This document shows, one piece after another, positions 25,580 to 34,361 of a stretch of DNA of 64,000 nucleotides. The stretch lies in NCBI RefSeq assembly GCF_031326225.1, contig NZ_CP133720.1:2356001-2420000 (forward strand). Direction: 5' to 3'. Source of the DNA: Undibacterium cyanobacteriorum (lineage in GTDB: Bacteria > Pseudomonadota > Gammaproteobacteria > Burkholderiales > Burkholderiaceae_D). The position numbers were made by a program, and so were the translations under genes. Position 1 is the stretch's first letter; every line of letters begins with the position of its first letter. The notes beneath the pieces are model-generated. The model saw nothing but the letters and a program-made list of their open reading frames with translations, did not search any database and had not been told where the DNA came from.

Positions 25580-25849
25580 TCTTCACAAAATACAGCACAA
25601 ATTATCTGTACGTGCCAGAGCTTTACTCCCCCTGGCCGCTTCTTATTATGCAAACGAGTCACTAGTGTTCCCCACTTGCTTACTACTTTGAACAGAAGTT
25701 GTGTTAAACAGCAAGTCTGTCATTAGTCATGCGCGATGTCCTGTAATACCGCTTCTTGAGCAAACGACTAAAACAACACAAAAATCCGTCTAGTTGACTA
25801 TTAAGAGTTCGACCACTCTTTTGGCGGTTCTGAACTCCGACTGAGAGTT

Positions 25850-25940
25850 TGGCGGAAAGACAGGGATTTGAACCCTGGATACGTCATAAACGTATGCCGG
25901 ATTTCGAGTCCGGTGCATTCGACCACTCTGCCATCTTTCC
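25850..25940 (-). tRNA. tRNA-Ser (anticodon CGA)
   Basis: Read on the minus strand, 91 nt form a class II tRNA: acceptor GGAAAGA/TCTTTCC, the anticodon stem CCGGA/TCCGG with loop CTCGAAA (anticodon CGA), a long variable arm CATACGTTTATGACGTATC, the T-arm CAGGG-TTCAAAT-CCCTG, discriminator G and encoded CCA. Confidence 0.97.
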
Positions 25941-26308
25941 AAACTATCAAACGTAGTCAAGCCGCGCATTGTAGCAAAGATCAAATCGGTTTGGTAGCCT
26001 GTCGTTTTAACAAGAAATCGTCTGAAAGACGCTTAAAACTTACATTTTTCAATTAACTTGTTGAATATATATAGGATTAAAGGGTATTTCCGCGCGTAAA
26101 GCCGCACCAAAGCTAGATCTTAGAGGAAAAACTCTAATTTAATATATTTGAGATACATCAGGCCATCATACTCCAATTTGAGTTGTTTAGTGGTTTGCAA
26201 GCGAACACGATGCAGACCAAATCAAAACTGCTTGATCGAATTGACACACTACAGTCACATTCCATGGTTACTCTTTCAAGCACCTTGGAGAATTGAACCG
26301 GATAGATC
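25941..26308. other. Gap between tRNA-Ser and the EAL gene
   Basis: No gene is supported here. The minus strand has TACAAT (25973-25968) followed by GCGCGG, a fair -10 and discriminator for tRNA-Ser. The plus-strand side is AT-rich (a TATATATA run near 26066-26073) and probably holds the promoter of the EAL gene, but I cannot place it precisely. Confidence 0.4.
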
Positions 26309-28183
26309 ATGCCAAACTCACACACAATCAGTCATGGGATCGACTTCAATCGGTCTCAGATGCACCTAAGAAAAAATGACAGTCGACCAACTGAGCGCGT
26401 CGAGATAAGTCTCGAAAGTCAGGCAAGTAGTTTGATCCTCCAAGAATTACTTCGCATTCTAAATACTGGTGATGTAACGCCTCGCTTTCAGGCCATACTC
26501 GACCTACAAACTAACCACATCTTAGGCTTTGAAGCACTGATCCGAGGCCCTTCAGGTAGCCCGCTCCACGCCCCAATAAAACTTTTGCAAGCAGCTGCCA
26601 CACATCATTTAAGCGCACCGATTGAACACCTCTGTCGTCGAGTCATATTAGAAACTTTTTGTTCTTTAGGGCTCCCTGGGAAGCTGTTCATCAACGTCAG
26701 TCCAGAGTGCTTGATATTAAAAGATGCTGAATTTAGAGAAACGCTGCAACTCGCTGCGTCACTAGGAATAAGTCCCGACCACATTGTGATTGAATTGACC
26801 GAATATCAACCGACCCACGATTACGATGCCTTAATTGATGCGGTGGTGCACTATCGTACTTTGGGATTCCAAATCGCCATTGATGATCTCGGAGAAGGTT
26901 TTTCAAGTCTACGTTTATGGTCCGAGATAAAACCCGACTACGTCAAAATTGATATGCATTTCGTCCAAGGAATCGACAAAGATCATGTTAAACGACAATT
27001 TGTCCGCTCCATACAAGAAATTGCAAAACAGTCTTCCACTAAAGTGATCGCGGAAGGCATCGAAACCCAAGCAGAACTTGAGTCGGTCGCGGAAATTGGC
27101 ATCTCGTATGGCCAAGGCTACTTTATCGCCCGTCCCCACGCGACGCCGACGACGACCATCTCGGCGGAAGTCATTCAGATCCTTGGCACCCGCATTCATC
27201 GCGAAAAAATCGAGCACCAATTCGTGGGTTCAAGCTGCATCACTGAAATCATGCAACTTCCTACCACAGTAAGCTCGAAGACGATGAGCAGTGATGTGGA
27301 AGCTTTATTCCTGCAATACGAGAAGCTCAAAGTGATTCCTATCGTTGACGACGGAACACCGGTCGGTATCATCAATCGACACACCATGGTCGATCGCTTC
27401 GCGCGACCTTATCAACGCGAGCTTTACGGCAGAAAACCCTGCACCGTATTCATGGAAAAAGATCTGTTACTCGTCGATTACAAAACCGACATTCAAAAGC
27501 TCAGCCATGCGATCGTGAACGCTGAGTCTGATCAACTCATGAACGGGATTTTGATCACAAGAGAACAACGCTACATAGGAATGGTCAGCGGAGCAGATCT
27601 TCTCCGCGCGATTACAAAGCTGCAAATTGACGCAGCACGCCATGCGAACCCTTTGACACAATTACCTGGCAACGTCCCTATTAATCAACATATTGACCGA
27701 CTGCTCGCCGACGCACGACCATTCACAGCCTGCTACTGCGATCTCGATCACTTCAAGCCATTCAATGATGTCTATGGTTATCAGCGTGGCGATGTCGTGA
27801 TCGAAATGACTGGTCGTCTACTTCGTCAACATATTGAGCCCACTCTAGATTTCGTAGGACACATCGGTGGCGATGATTTTGTGATTGTTTTTGAAAGCAC
27901 TGATTGGGAGTCACGGTGTCACAAGCTACTAAACGCATTTCAGTCGCAGATCGCTCAATTCTATAGCCATGAAGATCGCGAACGTGGTGGCTACATAGCG
28001 GAAAATCGGCAAGGTAAGAAAGTATTTCATTCACTTATCAGCTTATCGATCGGTGCGGTGCCGATTCAGGGTGACTTCGAAAGTCATCATCAAGTCTCCG
28101 TTGCTATGGCAGATGCAAAGAAACAAGCAAAAAAGTGTTTCGGCAATCATCTTTTTATCGACCGCAGAAGCGGCAACAAATAA
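26309..28183 (+). CDS. Cyclic-di-GMP signalling protein: EAL, CBS pair, GGDEF
   Basis: This 624-residue soluble protein has the domain order EAL (about 45-285), two CBS repeats (about 305-430) and GGDEF (about 440-620). EAL signature residues are all present: EALIRG, FINVSPE, ELTEYQ, IDDLGEGFSSL, YVKID, AEGIET and GQGYFIARP, so phosphodiesterase activity is likely. The GGDEF core has CDLDHFKPFNDVYGYQRGD and the active-loop motif GGDDF, a variant of GGDEF. No clear RxxD inhibitory site is upstream. CBS domains often bind adenosine nucleotides and may tune activity. No transmembrane segment is seen. The start at 26309 has a weak ribosome site; ATG 26363 is an alternative. Confidence 0.9.
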   Translation: MPNSHTISHGIDFNRSQMHLRKNDSRPTERVEISLESQASSLILQELLRILNTGDVTPRFQAILDLQTNHILGFEALIRGPSGSPLHAPIKLLQAAATHHLSAPIEHLCRRVILETFCSLGLPGKLFINVSPECLILKDAEFRETLQLAASLGISPDHIVIELTEYQPTHDYDALIDAVVHYRTLGFQIAIDDLGEGFSSLRLWSEIKPDYVKIDMHFVQGIDKDHVKRQFVRSIQEIAKQSSTKVIAEGIETQAELESVAEIGISYGQGYFIARPHATPTTTISAEVIQILGTRIHREKIEHQFVGSSCITEIMQLPTTVSSKTMSSDVEALFLQYEKLKVIPIVDDGTPVGIINRHTMVDRFARPYQRELYGRKPCTVFMEKDLLLVDYKTDIQKLSHAIVNAESDQLMNGILITREQRYIGMVSGADLLRAITKLQIDAARHANPLTQLPGNVPINQHIDRLLADARPFTACYCDLDHFKPFNDVYGYQRGDVVIEMTGRLLRQHIEPTLDFVGHIGGDDFVIVFESTDWESRCHKLLNAFQSQIAQFYSHEDRERGGYIAENRQGKKVFHSLISLSIGAVPIQGDFESHHQVSVAMADAKKQAKKCFGNHLFIDRRSGNK

Positions 28184-28212
28184 ATTCAGCTCTGAGAGAT
28201 CACTCCCCCGAA

Positions 28213-28242
28213 AAAAATGCCCGATAAAGACCGGGCATTTTT
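28213..28242. terminator. Bidirectional terminator between EAL gene and serS
   Basis: AAAAATGCCCG pairs with CGGGCATTTTT across an 8-nt loop between the convergent genes. Confidence 0.92.
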
Positions 28243-28269
28243 ACTACTTACAATTCAAACAGTTTTTTA

Positions 28270-29559
28270 TCACATTTCTAGACGCTCGACGCCGCCCATG
28301 TAAGGACGAAGAGCTTCAGGTACCGTGACGCTGCCATCTGCCTGCTGATAGTTCTCTAAGACTGCGACCAACGTTCTACCGACCGCAAGCGCAGATCCAT
28401 TCAAAGTGTGGACGAACTCCGTCTTTCCTTGCGCATTACGGAAACGGGCTTGCATGCGACGGGCTTGGAAAGCTCCCATGTTCGAAATCGAAGAAATTTC
28501 ACGATAGGTATTTTGTGCCGGCAACCAAACTTCAAGGTCGAAGGTCTTGGAGGAGCCAAAGCCCATATCGCCAGTACACAAAGCCATCACGCGGTATGGC
28601 AATCCTAGCTTCTGCAAAATCATTTCTGCGTGTCCCACCATTTCATCGAGTGCTTCCATCGACTTTTCAGGATGTACGATTTGCACCAATTCGACTTTAT
28701 CGAATTGATGTTGACGAATCATGCCGCGCGTATCACGACCATAGCTACCTGCCTCAGATCTGAAGCAAGGTGTGTGTGCGGTCATCTTGATTGGCAAACT
28801 ATCGGCGGATAGGATTTCGTCTCGCACCGTATTCGTGAGTGTTACCTCTGCTGTTGGAATCAGGTAGAACGCTTCCCCCTCACCCTCATGACCACCCTTT
28901 TTCACCGCGAACAAGTCTTCTTCAAATTTTGGCAACTGGCCTGTACCGCGCATGGAATCAGCATTGACCATGTATGGCGTGTAATGTTCTGTGTAGCCGT
29001 TTTGCATCGTTTGGGTATCCAACATGAACTGCGCCAATGCTCGATGCAAGCGCGCCACGCCACCTTTCAATACCGCAAAACGAGAACCAGTCAATTTAGT
29101 TGCGACATCAAATTCCAGTCCCAAAGAAGCGCCGACATCAACGTGATCTTTAATTTCAAAATCAAACTGCCGCGGTGTGCCGACGGAACGAACAACAACA
29201 TTACCCGTTTCATCCTGACCAACTGGCACGGACTCATCGGGCAAATTAGGAATCGTCAGCATAAATTGACTGATGGCGGCCTGCACTTCGCCCAAGCGTA
29301 CTTCCGACGCTTTCAATTCATCCGCAATCGAAGCAACTTCCGCCATCACGGCTGAAGCGTCTTCGCCTTTGCCCTTCATCATCCCGACTTGTTTTGATAA
29401 GGAATTGCGCTTGCCTTGCAATTCTTCTGTGCGACTTTGAATCTGTTTGCGCTCTGTTTCGAGACCATTAAAGCCTGCCACGTCGAGCACAAATTTGCGA
29501 CTCGCTAAGCGGGCCGCCGCTGTGTCGATATCTTTTCGGAGAAGTTGAATGTCAATCAT
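28270..29559 (-). CDS. serS: Seryl-tRNA synthetase SerS
   Basis: SerS charges tRNA-Ser with serine, and also charges tRNA-Sec. The 429-residue protein has the N-terminal long antiparallel coiled-coil arm (about 30-105) and a class II catalytic core with motif 1 near 185-210, motif 2 in TPCFRSEAGSYGRDTRGMIRQHQF near 264-287 and motif 3 in GSALAVGRTLVAVLENYQ near 388-405. The start MIDIQLLRKD is typical. A cognate tRNA-Ser gene lies 2.3 kb away, probably by chance. Confidence 0.98.
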   Translation of the reverse strand: MIDIQLLRKDIDTAAARLASRKFVLDVAGFNGLETERKQIQSRTEELQGKRNSLSKQVGMMKGKGEDASAVMAEVASIADELKASEVRLGEVQAAISQFMLTIPNLPDESVPVGQDETGNVVVRSVGTPRQFDFEIKDHVDVGASLGLEFDVATKLTGSRFAVLKGGVARLHRALAQFMLDTQTMQNGYTEHYTPYMVNADSMRGTGQLPKFEEDLFAVKKGGHEGEGEAFYLIPTAEVTLTNTVRDEILSADSLPIKMTAHTPCFRSEAGSYGRDTRGMIRQHQFDKVELVQIVHPEKSMEALDEMVGHAEMILQKLGLPYRVMALCTGDMGFGSSKTFDLEVWLPAQNTYREISSISNMGAFQARRMQARFRNAQGKTEFVHTLNGSALAVGRTLVAVLENYQQADGSVTVPEALRPYMGGVERLEM

Positions 29560-29875
29560 GATCAGTCGCTACAAAAAATGTCAAAACGTGTATTGTAGCA
29601 AGGGCGATGCAATTACTCTATGTTTACCTCGGTTTTCCGTAAAAAACGAGAAAACCCAATGCACTTAAATACGATCCAATAATGCTGCCCCAGAGAACCC
29701 CTACTACCTCAGATCAAGAGGAATGAAACCTATTGAAACTCAAGCACCAAATCTGTCATGCAAATACATCCGTTTTCTATTCGAACAATTGCACTAATTC
29801 ACGATTGAGCTATTGACTAGTTAGAGTTTTTTTAAGTACTCACCTACGAATTATTGAGAACTGTAAAATTCCCTG

Positions 29876-29988
29876 AGAAATCAACGTTTTTGCTTGTCAA
29901 GTAATGCGAAGCCGTGGATAATCCCGACCTCGCACGAAATTACGCAAAAACACAATTCAACTGAACGCCCGCAATCGCGGGTTTTTTA
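29876..29988 (+). ncRNA. Candidate small RNA with its own terminator
   Basis: A plus-strand terminator at 29968-29987 has no plus-strand gene before it for 1.8 kb. Just upstream, TTTTTGC and GCAAAAA, then GTAAT and ATTAC, then GCGA and TCGC nest into one long interrupted stem (about 29889-29950). A TAAAAT at 29864-29869 could be a -10 box, giving a start near 29876; no -35 is convincing. The whole would be about 110 nt. I do not recognise a known family. The 5' limit is a guess, and the gap from 29560 to here has nothing else that I can support. Confidence 0.4.
29968..29987 (+). terminator. Rho-independent terminator of the candidate small RNA
   Basis: A CCCGC/GCGGG stem with AATC loop is followed by six T. 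Confidence 0.85.
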
Positions 29989-30136
29989 TTTCATAACTTG
30001 ATGATCACTCACTTTCTGGACATGTGAATGCCAGAATGGGGAGTGTTTTTGCGTGATTTTGTATATCTTTACTTGAATGTTGTTGAGCCCGCTCCAACAT
30101 TTGGTTTTAGGCACTTGTTGTACTCATATTAGTTAC

Positions 30137-32929
30137 ATGAAAAACAGCTTAATCTCGACTTCCACGACAAATTCTGCAGACCCAAGCTCTTCAGAAAAAG
30201 GCAAAACCCTCAAGCTTGCTAAGGCGACTAGCTCCACCAAAAACAAAACTCTACAAGCGGAACAACGCACTTTCGCGGTCCCTGTGTTAACCGAAGCAGC
30301 CACACTCGACGCTGGTGACATCGTTCGCACCCAAGTGCAATCTGTCACGGTCGTAACCAAACGTCGTTCGCGACTTGCTCCTGCAACTGGTACAGAAAAC
30401 AAGACCGTAGAAATTCAAGATACAGCTTCTGCGGTTGAGACGAACAACGAAATGGCGACGCCGGCATCCGAAGCTGTGCTTGTCGAAGCAGTCGAGTTAA
30501 ACGTTATTACAAATACCGAAGCTACAAGTGCAGAGACCGACATGCAAGCTGGTGCACAAGTCGCGATCACGAATGAAAACGGTGAGCTAGAGATGCGCAC
30601 ACAGGCCAATACGGCGGCTGTCATCATTAAGAAAAAGCGTTCTGCAATCAAAAAAGTCGAGAGTACTGAAACTATCGCAAGCACAGAAATCGGCACAAAT
30701 ACATTGGCTGAATCGCTGCAAGAAACTCCAAGCCCAAGTGCACATAGTCCTAGCCCTTCGGTGGAAGTAGCAAAGCCAATTGTGAGAAGAAAAGTTAAAG
30801 AAACCAGCGAAGTCACTGCAACACCTGCGCCGAAAACGGTCAGCACAAGTAAGGCTCATGAGCCTGCGCCAGTGACGGTGCTGAAGGCGGCAGATATTGA
30901 TGTCTCCAACTATACCTTGCCTGGCCAAAAAGAAGCTGCTAAGCGAGGCCGTAAGCCATCGACTCCACAAATTGATAGTGACGAAATTCACGCATTTAAC
31001 GCTGTTGAATCTTCAGAGTTAAAACGTGCTGCACGTGTCCGTTCCGGCAAAGTAACAAATAGCCAAGCCAGCAAAGAGCAGATGGAAGAGTATCGCCAAC
31101 GTTTGACGAAGCTAATTCAACTTGGTAAAGATCGCACATATCTCACGCACGCTGAAATCAACGATCATTTGCCAGAGAATGTCGACGATCCAGAAACGAT
31201 ACAAAGTATCGTCAGCATGCTGAATGATTTGGGTATTGCTGTATATGACCAAGCACCTGATGCGACCATGTTACTGTTGTCGGATAACGTTGTCTCCAAT
31301 ATTTCGGATGATGATGCCGAAGCGACCGCCGCGGTTGCCTTATCGACGGTTGATTCTGACTTCGGCCGCACGACCGATCCAGTCCGCATGTATATGCGTG
31401 AAATGGGTAGCGCGGAACTCCTGACACGCGCTGGTGAAATCGAGATCGCCAAACGTATCGAGTCTGGCTTGAAGGACATGTTGCAAGCCATTTCCGCCTG
31501 CCCTGCGGTCATCAAAGAAGTTCTCGTCACGGCAGAGAAGGTACGCAACGACGACGTCATTATCGACGATGTCATTGATGGCTTCCATGTTGCAGAGGCG
31601 AGTGAACTCAATGTGAGTTTGGAGTCCAGCAATGACGCCGAAGATCTCGATGAGGAAGACGACGACGAAGGTGGCAGCGCTGACACAGGTAATTCCTTAA
31701 GTGCAGAACAGCTGGCACAAATGAAGCAAACCGCGCTCGAGAAGTTTGCCGTCATTAAAACAAGCTTTGATGAGATGTTCGCGCAGATTGAAAAGAATGC
31801 TTATCAATCCCCGAAATATCAAACAGCGCAAGAGGCTGTTGCCAAAGAAATGGAAAGCATTCGTTTCAGTGTGAAGACCACTGAGAAGTGGTGCGATATT
31901 TTGCGCAAGCAAATGACAGAGTTGCGCCAAACTGAAAAACGCATGTTGGAGTTAATGGTCGATCGTTGCGGCATGCCGCGCGCGTATTTCATCGCCAACT
32001 TCACGCAAAATGCGACTAATCGCGACTGGCTCGAAAAAGAATGCGAAGCCAAAGAAGCCTATGGCGCAGTGCTGAAGCGTCACATCCACGCCGCGCGCGA
32101 ACTTCAAGGACGCTTGATTGTGCTGGAACAAACGGTCAAGATTCCATTGACTGATTTGCGCGCAATTCATAAGAAGATGATCTCCGCTGAGAAACGCACG
32201 CGTGAAGCAAAGGCTGCAATGACCGAAGCCAACTTACGTTTGGTGATTTCCATCGCGAAAAAATACATCAATCGTGGCATGCAATTCTTAGATCTCATCC
32301 AAGAAGGCAATATCGGTTTGTTAAAAGCGGTCGATAAATTCGAATATCGTCGTGGCTATAAGTTTTCAACCTATGCGACCTGGTGGATTCGCCAAGCGAT
32401 TTCGCGCGCCATCGCCGATCAAGCCCGTACAATTCGCGTACCAGTGCATATGATCGAAACCATCAACAAGCTCAACCGCATTAAGCGCCAATGCTTGCAG
32501 CAAAATGGCGTCGAGCCTGATCCAGCCTTGATTGCAGAGAAAATGGACCTGCCTGAAATCAAGGTTCGTGAAATTTTGAAGATCGCGAAAGAACCTGTCT
32601 CACTCGATGTACCAATTGGCGATGATGGCGATTCACAATTGGGCGACTTCATCGAAGATAACGTCACGATCTCGCCAATGCAAGCTGCAATGCAAGCTTC
32701 CGTCCAAAACAAGCTGAAAGAAGTTCTCGATGCGTTGAGCCCACGCGAAGCGAAAGTATTGCGTATGCGTTTCGGTCTTGAAATGGCGAGCGACCATACG
32801 CTGGAAGAAGTCGGTAACCAATTCGATGTCACGCGCGAACGTATTCGCCAAATCGAAGCAAAAGCAATGAAGAAGTTGCGCCATCCTTCACGCATGGATC
32901 AGTTACGTAGTTTGCTGGAAAATAGCTAA
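30137..32929 (+). CDS. rpoD: RNA polymerase primary sigma factor RpoD (sigma-70) with long N-terminal extension
   Basis: RpoD directs RNA polymerase to housekeeping promoters. With the ATG at 30137 (MKNSLIST) the protein has 930 residues, against about 610 in E. coli. The frame is open to an ATG at 30077 as well; neither has a clear ribosome site. The first 300 or so residues are low-complexity, rich in Thr/Ala/Ser/Glu/Lys. Region 1.1 begins near MEEYRQRLTKLIQLGKDRTYLTHAEINDHLP. Regions 1.2-2 include DPVRMYMREMGSAELLTRAGEIEIAKRIE and, after an acidic nonconserved domain (DLDEEDDDEGG), LRLVISIAKKYINRGMQFLDLIQEGNIGLLKAVDKFEYRRGYKFSTYATWWIRQAISRAI. Region 4 has EVGNQFDVTRERIRQIEAKAMKKLR. dnaG, the usual upstream neighbour, is absent. 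Confidence 0.95.
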   Translation: MKNSLISTSTTNSADPSSSEKGKTLKLAKATSSTKNKTLQAEQRTFAVPVLTEAATLDAGDIVRTQVQSVTVVTKRRSRLAPATGTENKTVEIQDTASAVETNNEMATPASEAVLVEAVELNVITNTEATSAETDMQAGAQVAITNENGELEMRTQANTAAVIIKKKRSAIKKVESTETIASTEIGTNTLAESLQETPSPSAHSPSPSVEVAKPIVRRKVKETSEVTATPAPKTVSTSKAHEPAPVTVLKAADIDVSNYTLPGQKEAAKRGRKPSTPQIDSDEIHAFNAVESSELKRAARVRSGKVTNSQASKEQMEEYRQRLTKLIQLGKDRTYLTHAEINDHLPENVDDPETIQSIVSMLNDLGIAVYDQAPDATMLLLSDNVVSNISDDDAEATAAVALSTVDSDFGRTTDPVRMYMREMGSAELLTRAGEIEIAKRIESGLKDMLQAISACPAVIKEVLVTAEKVRNDDVIIDDVIDGFHVAEASELNVSLESSNDAEDLDEEDDDEGGSADTGNSLSAEQLAQMKQTALEKFAVIKTSFDEMFAQIEKNAYQSPKYQTAQEAVAKEMESIRFSVKTTEKWCDILRKQMTELRQTEKRMLELMVDRCGMPRAYFIANFTQNATNRDWLEKECEAKEAYGAVLKRHIHAARELQGRLIVLEQTVKIPLTDLRAIHKKMISAEKRTREAKAAMTEANLRLVISIAKKYINRGMQFLDLIQEGNIGLLKAVDKFEYRRGYKFSTYATWWIRQAISRAIADQARTIRVPVHMIETINKLNRIKRQCLQQNGVEPDPALIAEKMDLPEIKVREILKIAKEPVSLDVPIGDDGDSQLGDFIEDNVTISPMQAAMQASVQNKLKEVLDALSPREAKVLRMRFGLEMASDHTLEEVGNQFDVTRERIRQIEAKAMKKLRHPSRMDQLRSLLENS

Positions 32930-32940
32930 ATAGAGCTCGA

Positions 32941-32965
32941 TCGTGGTGAGGACGCCTCACCACGA
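32941..32965 (+). terminator. Hairpin after rpoD
   Basis: A perfect 11-bp stem (TCGTGGTGAGG with CCTCACCACGA, ACG loop) lies 12 bp after the stop; the T-tract behind it is weak. Confidence 0.75.
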
Positions 32966-33051
32966 ATCTTCACTAGGTAACTTCATCTGCCGTCTACCTT
33001 GGCCTGATTACTTAGAATCAGCCATCACGATTTCGTCGATGGCCTTCGCAT

Positions 33052-33570
33052 CTACGTCAAGAAATCAAGTGCAAAACTAACTTGCTCTACGCGGCTAGGC
33101 AAGCTTCCTTCGACCAAAATAAAAGGAATCCCGCGTTCTTCGAGTAGCTCAAGAAGCTCGCGATGTACCCGATCACGCACAGCTGGCGACTCTCGCTGCA
33201 AGCCATCGGGCGCCCACGGAAAATCAGGTGCAGTGACGATGGTAAAGGCGTAATCATGTTGATGCTCTAAGCGCACCAGCTCGGGATCAAGCTCGGTGAA
33301 ATAGTGGCGGCTGTACAGAGCCGTCATCAAAGGCGTGGTATCACAAAACAAAAAATTCTTGGCGCCTGCCAATGCCTGCTGTTCACGCTCTCTTTGTGTT
33401 TGCGCGATATGCAACTGCTCTTCAGAGCGCGGGACTCTTTGATGTTGATCGACAAATTCACGTAAATACTCAGGCACCCAAACGGTCTGATAGTGATGCG
33501 CAAGGGCCTCGGCAAGGTTCGATTTACCGGAGGATTCCGCGCCTAAAATCGCAATCTTTTGTACCGTCAT
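33052..33570 (-). CDS. NadR-like ribosylnicotinamide kinase (AAA_28 type)
   Basis: This 172-residue protein matches only the C-terminal kinase domain of NadR, which phosphorylates nicotinamide riboside to NMN. The Walker A loop is ILGAESSGKSNLAEAL near residues 8-23, followed by WVPEYLREFVDQ near 31-42, FLFCDTTPLMTALYS near 73-87 (Asp of the catalytic site) and a PDFPWAPDGLQR lid-like segment near 114-125. The NMN adenylyltransferase and HTH domains of full NadR are missing. The ATG overlaps the pnuC stop by 4 bp, so uptake and trapping of the riboside are coupled. The adenylylation step must be done elsewhere. Confidence 0.88.
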   Translation of the reverse strand: MTVQKIAILGAESSGKSNLAEALAHHYQTVWVPEYLREFVDQHQRVPRSEEQLHIAQTQREREQQALAGAKNFLFCDTTPLMTALYSRHYFTELDPELVRLEHQHDYAFTIVTAPDFPWAPDGLQRESPAVRDRVHRELLELLEERGIPFILVEGSLPSRVEQVSFALDFLT

Positions 33571-34223
33571 ACCCGCAGCTCTTTTTCAGTGATTGGTGTT
33601 TTAAGATCATTCGCCCAACTACGATATCCCATCACTGCCAGGACGACGAAGATTCCATACAAGATGGCGGTGAGATGCAGATTCTTATAGACGTACAGAC
33701 CGACATACGCGACATCGACGACGATCCACACAAGCCAATTCTCTATAAATTTTCTTGCGATGAGTATCTGTCCGAGTAAGCTACCTGCCGTCAAAATGGC
33801 ATCCGTCGCAGGCACATCACTATCGGTATACATTTTCAAAAAGCCGAAACACACTGCGCTGGCAATTAGTAAAAAAAGCAAACTCATAATCCATTGGGAT
33901 TGTCTTAAAACTTGTGGTCGTAAATACGCGACCTGATCGCATTGCCGGTGGTTCGTCGTCTGAGTTGTTTGATCTTTGCCCTGCAACCACTGCCACCAAC
34001 CCCATACGGAGACGACGATAAAAACAAACTGCAGGCTCATATCACCATAGAGTTTTGCGTCAAAGAACACCAGTGCGTACAAAGCCGAGGAGAGAATGGC
34101 AAATAGCCAGCCCCAATGAATTTGGCGGATATTGCAGGCCACGGTCACAATTGAAAGAAGGAATGAAAATAGTTCGAGTGGGCTGGTGGTCCAACCCCAC
34201 AACAATGAAATGGTTTGGTTCAT
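33567..34223 (-). CDS. pnuC: Nicotinamide riboside transporter PnuC
   Basis: PnuC facilitates entry of nicotinamide riboside, which is trapped by phosphorylation. The 218-residue inner membrane protein has about seven to eight hydrophobic segments and the family motifs RQIHWGWLFAILSSALYALVFF near 33-54, SVWGWWQWL near 72-80 and ENWLVWIVVDVAYVGLYVYKNLHLTAILYGIF near 160-191. It is first of a two-gene operon with the kinase, 4-bp overlap. Its promoter (34251-34279) carries a palindrome on the -35 box. The 5' leader is short. Confidence 0.95.
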   Translation of the reverse strand: MNQTISLLWGWTTSPLELFSFLLSIVTVACNIRQIHWGWLFAILSSALYALVFFDAKLYGDMSLQFVFIVVSVWGWWQWLQGKDQTTQTTNHRQCDQVAYLRPQVLRQSQWIMSLLFLLIASAVCFGFLKMYTDSDVPATDAILTAGSLLGQILIARKFIENWLVWIVVDVAYVGLYVYKNLHLTAILYGIFVVLAVMGYRSWANDLKTPITEKELRV

Positions 34224-34241
34224 GATTTTGGCGAGAAAGGA

Positions 34242-34279
34242 GCTGCGCGCAGCATAGCAAAGCTTGTCGAAATCGACAA
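34242..34279 (-). promoter_or_regulatory. pnuC promoter with palindromes at -35 and start
   Basis: On the minus strand TTGTCG (34279-34274) and TATGCT (34256-34251) are 17 bp apart. The -35 lies in a perfect palindrome TTGTCGA-2-TCGACAA (34264-34279). A second perfect palindrome GCTGCGCGCAGC (34242-34253) covers the -10/start area. Both are candidate operators for a regulator of NAD precursor uptake. Confidence 0.6.
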
Positions 34280-34361
34280 TCTAATCGCCCATCTTTTCAA
34301 GTGCCCTTCTTTATCTCTTTTTGGTCGCTTACGAATTAATTATCTAGCACTCAGTTTTCGT

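Noticed and set aside
28888..29355. 155-codon plus-strand frame inside serS
   Set aside because: Antisense to a complete, motif-bearing serS; Cys/His/Phe-rich composition typical of shadows.
29876..29988. 6S RNA call for the candidate small RNA
   Set aside because: The outline is similar but the length is short and the sequence does not match what I know of 6S; left unnamed.
30415..31755. Long minus-strand frames (143, 134 and 196 codons) within rpoD
   Set aside because: Antisense to the low-complexity and acidic parts of rpoD; no starts with ribosome sites and no protein-like motifs.
32419..32895. 158-codon minus-strand frame in the rpoD 3' end
   Set aside because: Antisense shadow of the conserved sigma regions.
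34224..34361. NAD-type riboswitch upstream of pnuC
   Set aside because: The promoter lies only about 20-30 bp before the start, so the leader is too short for a riboswitch.
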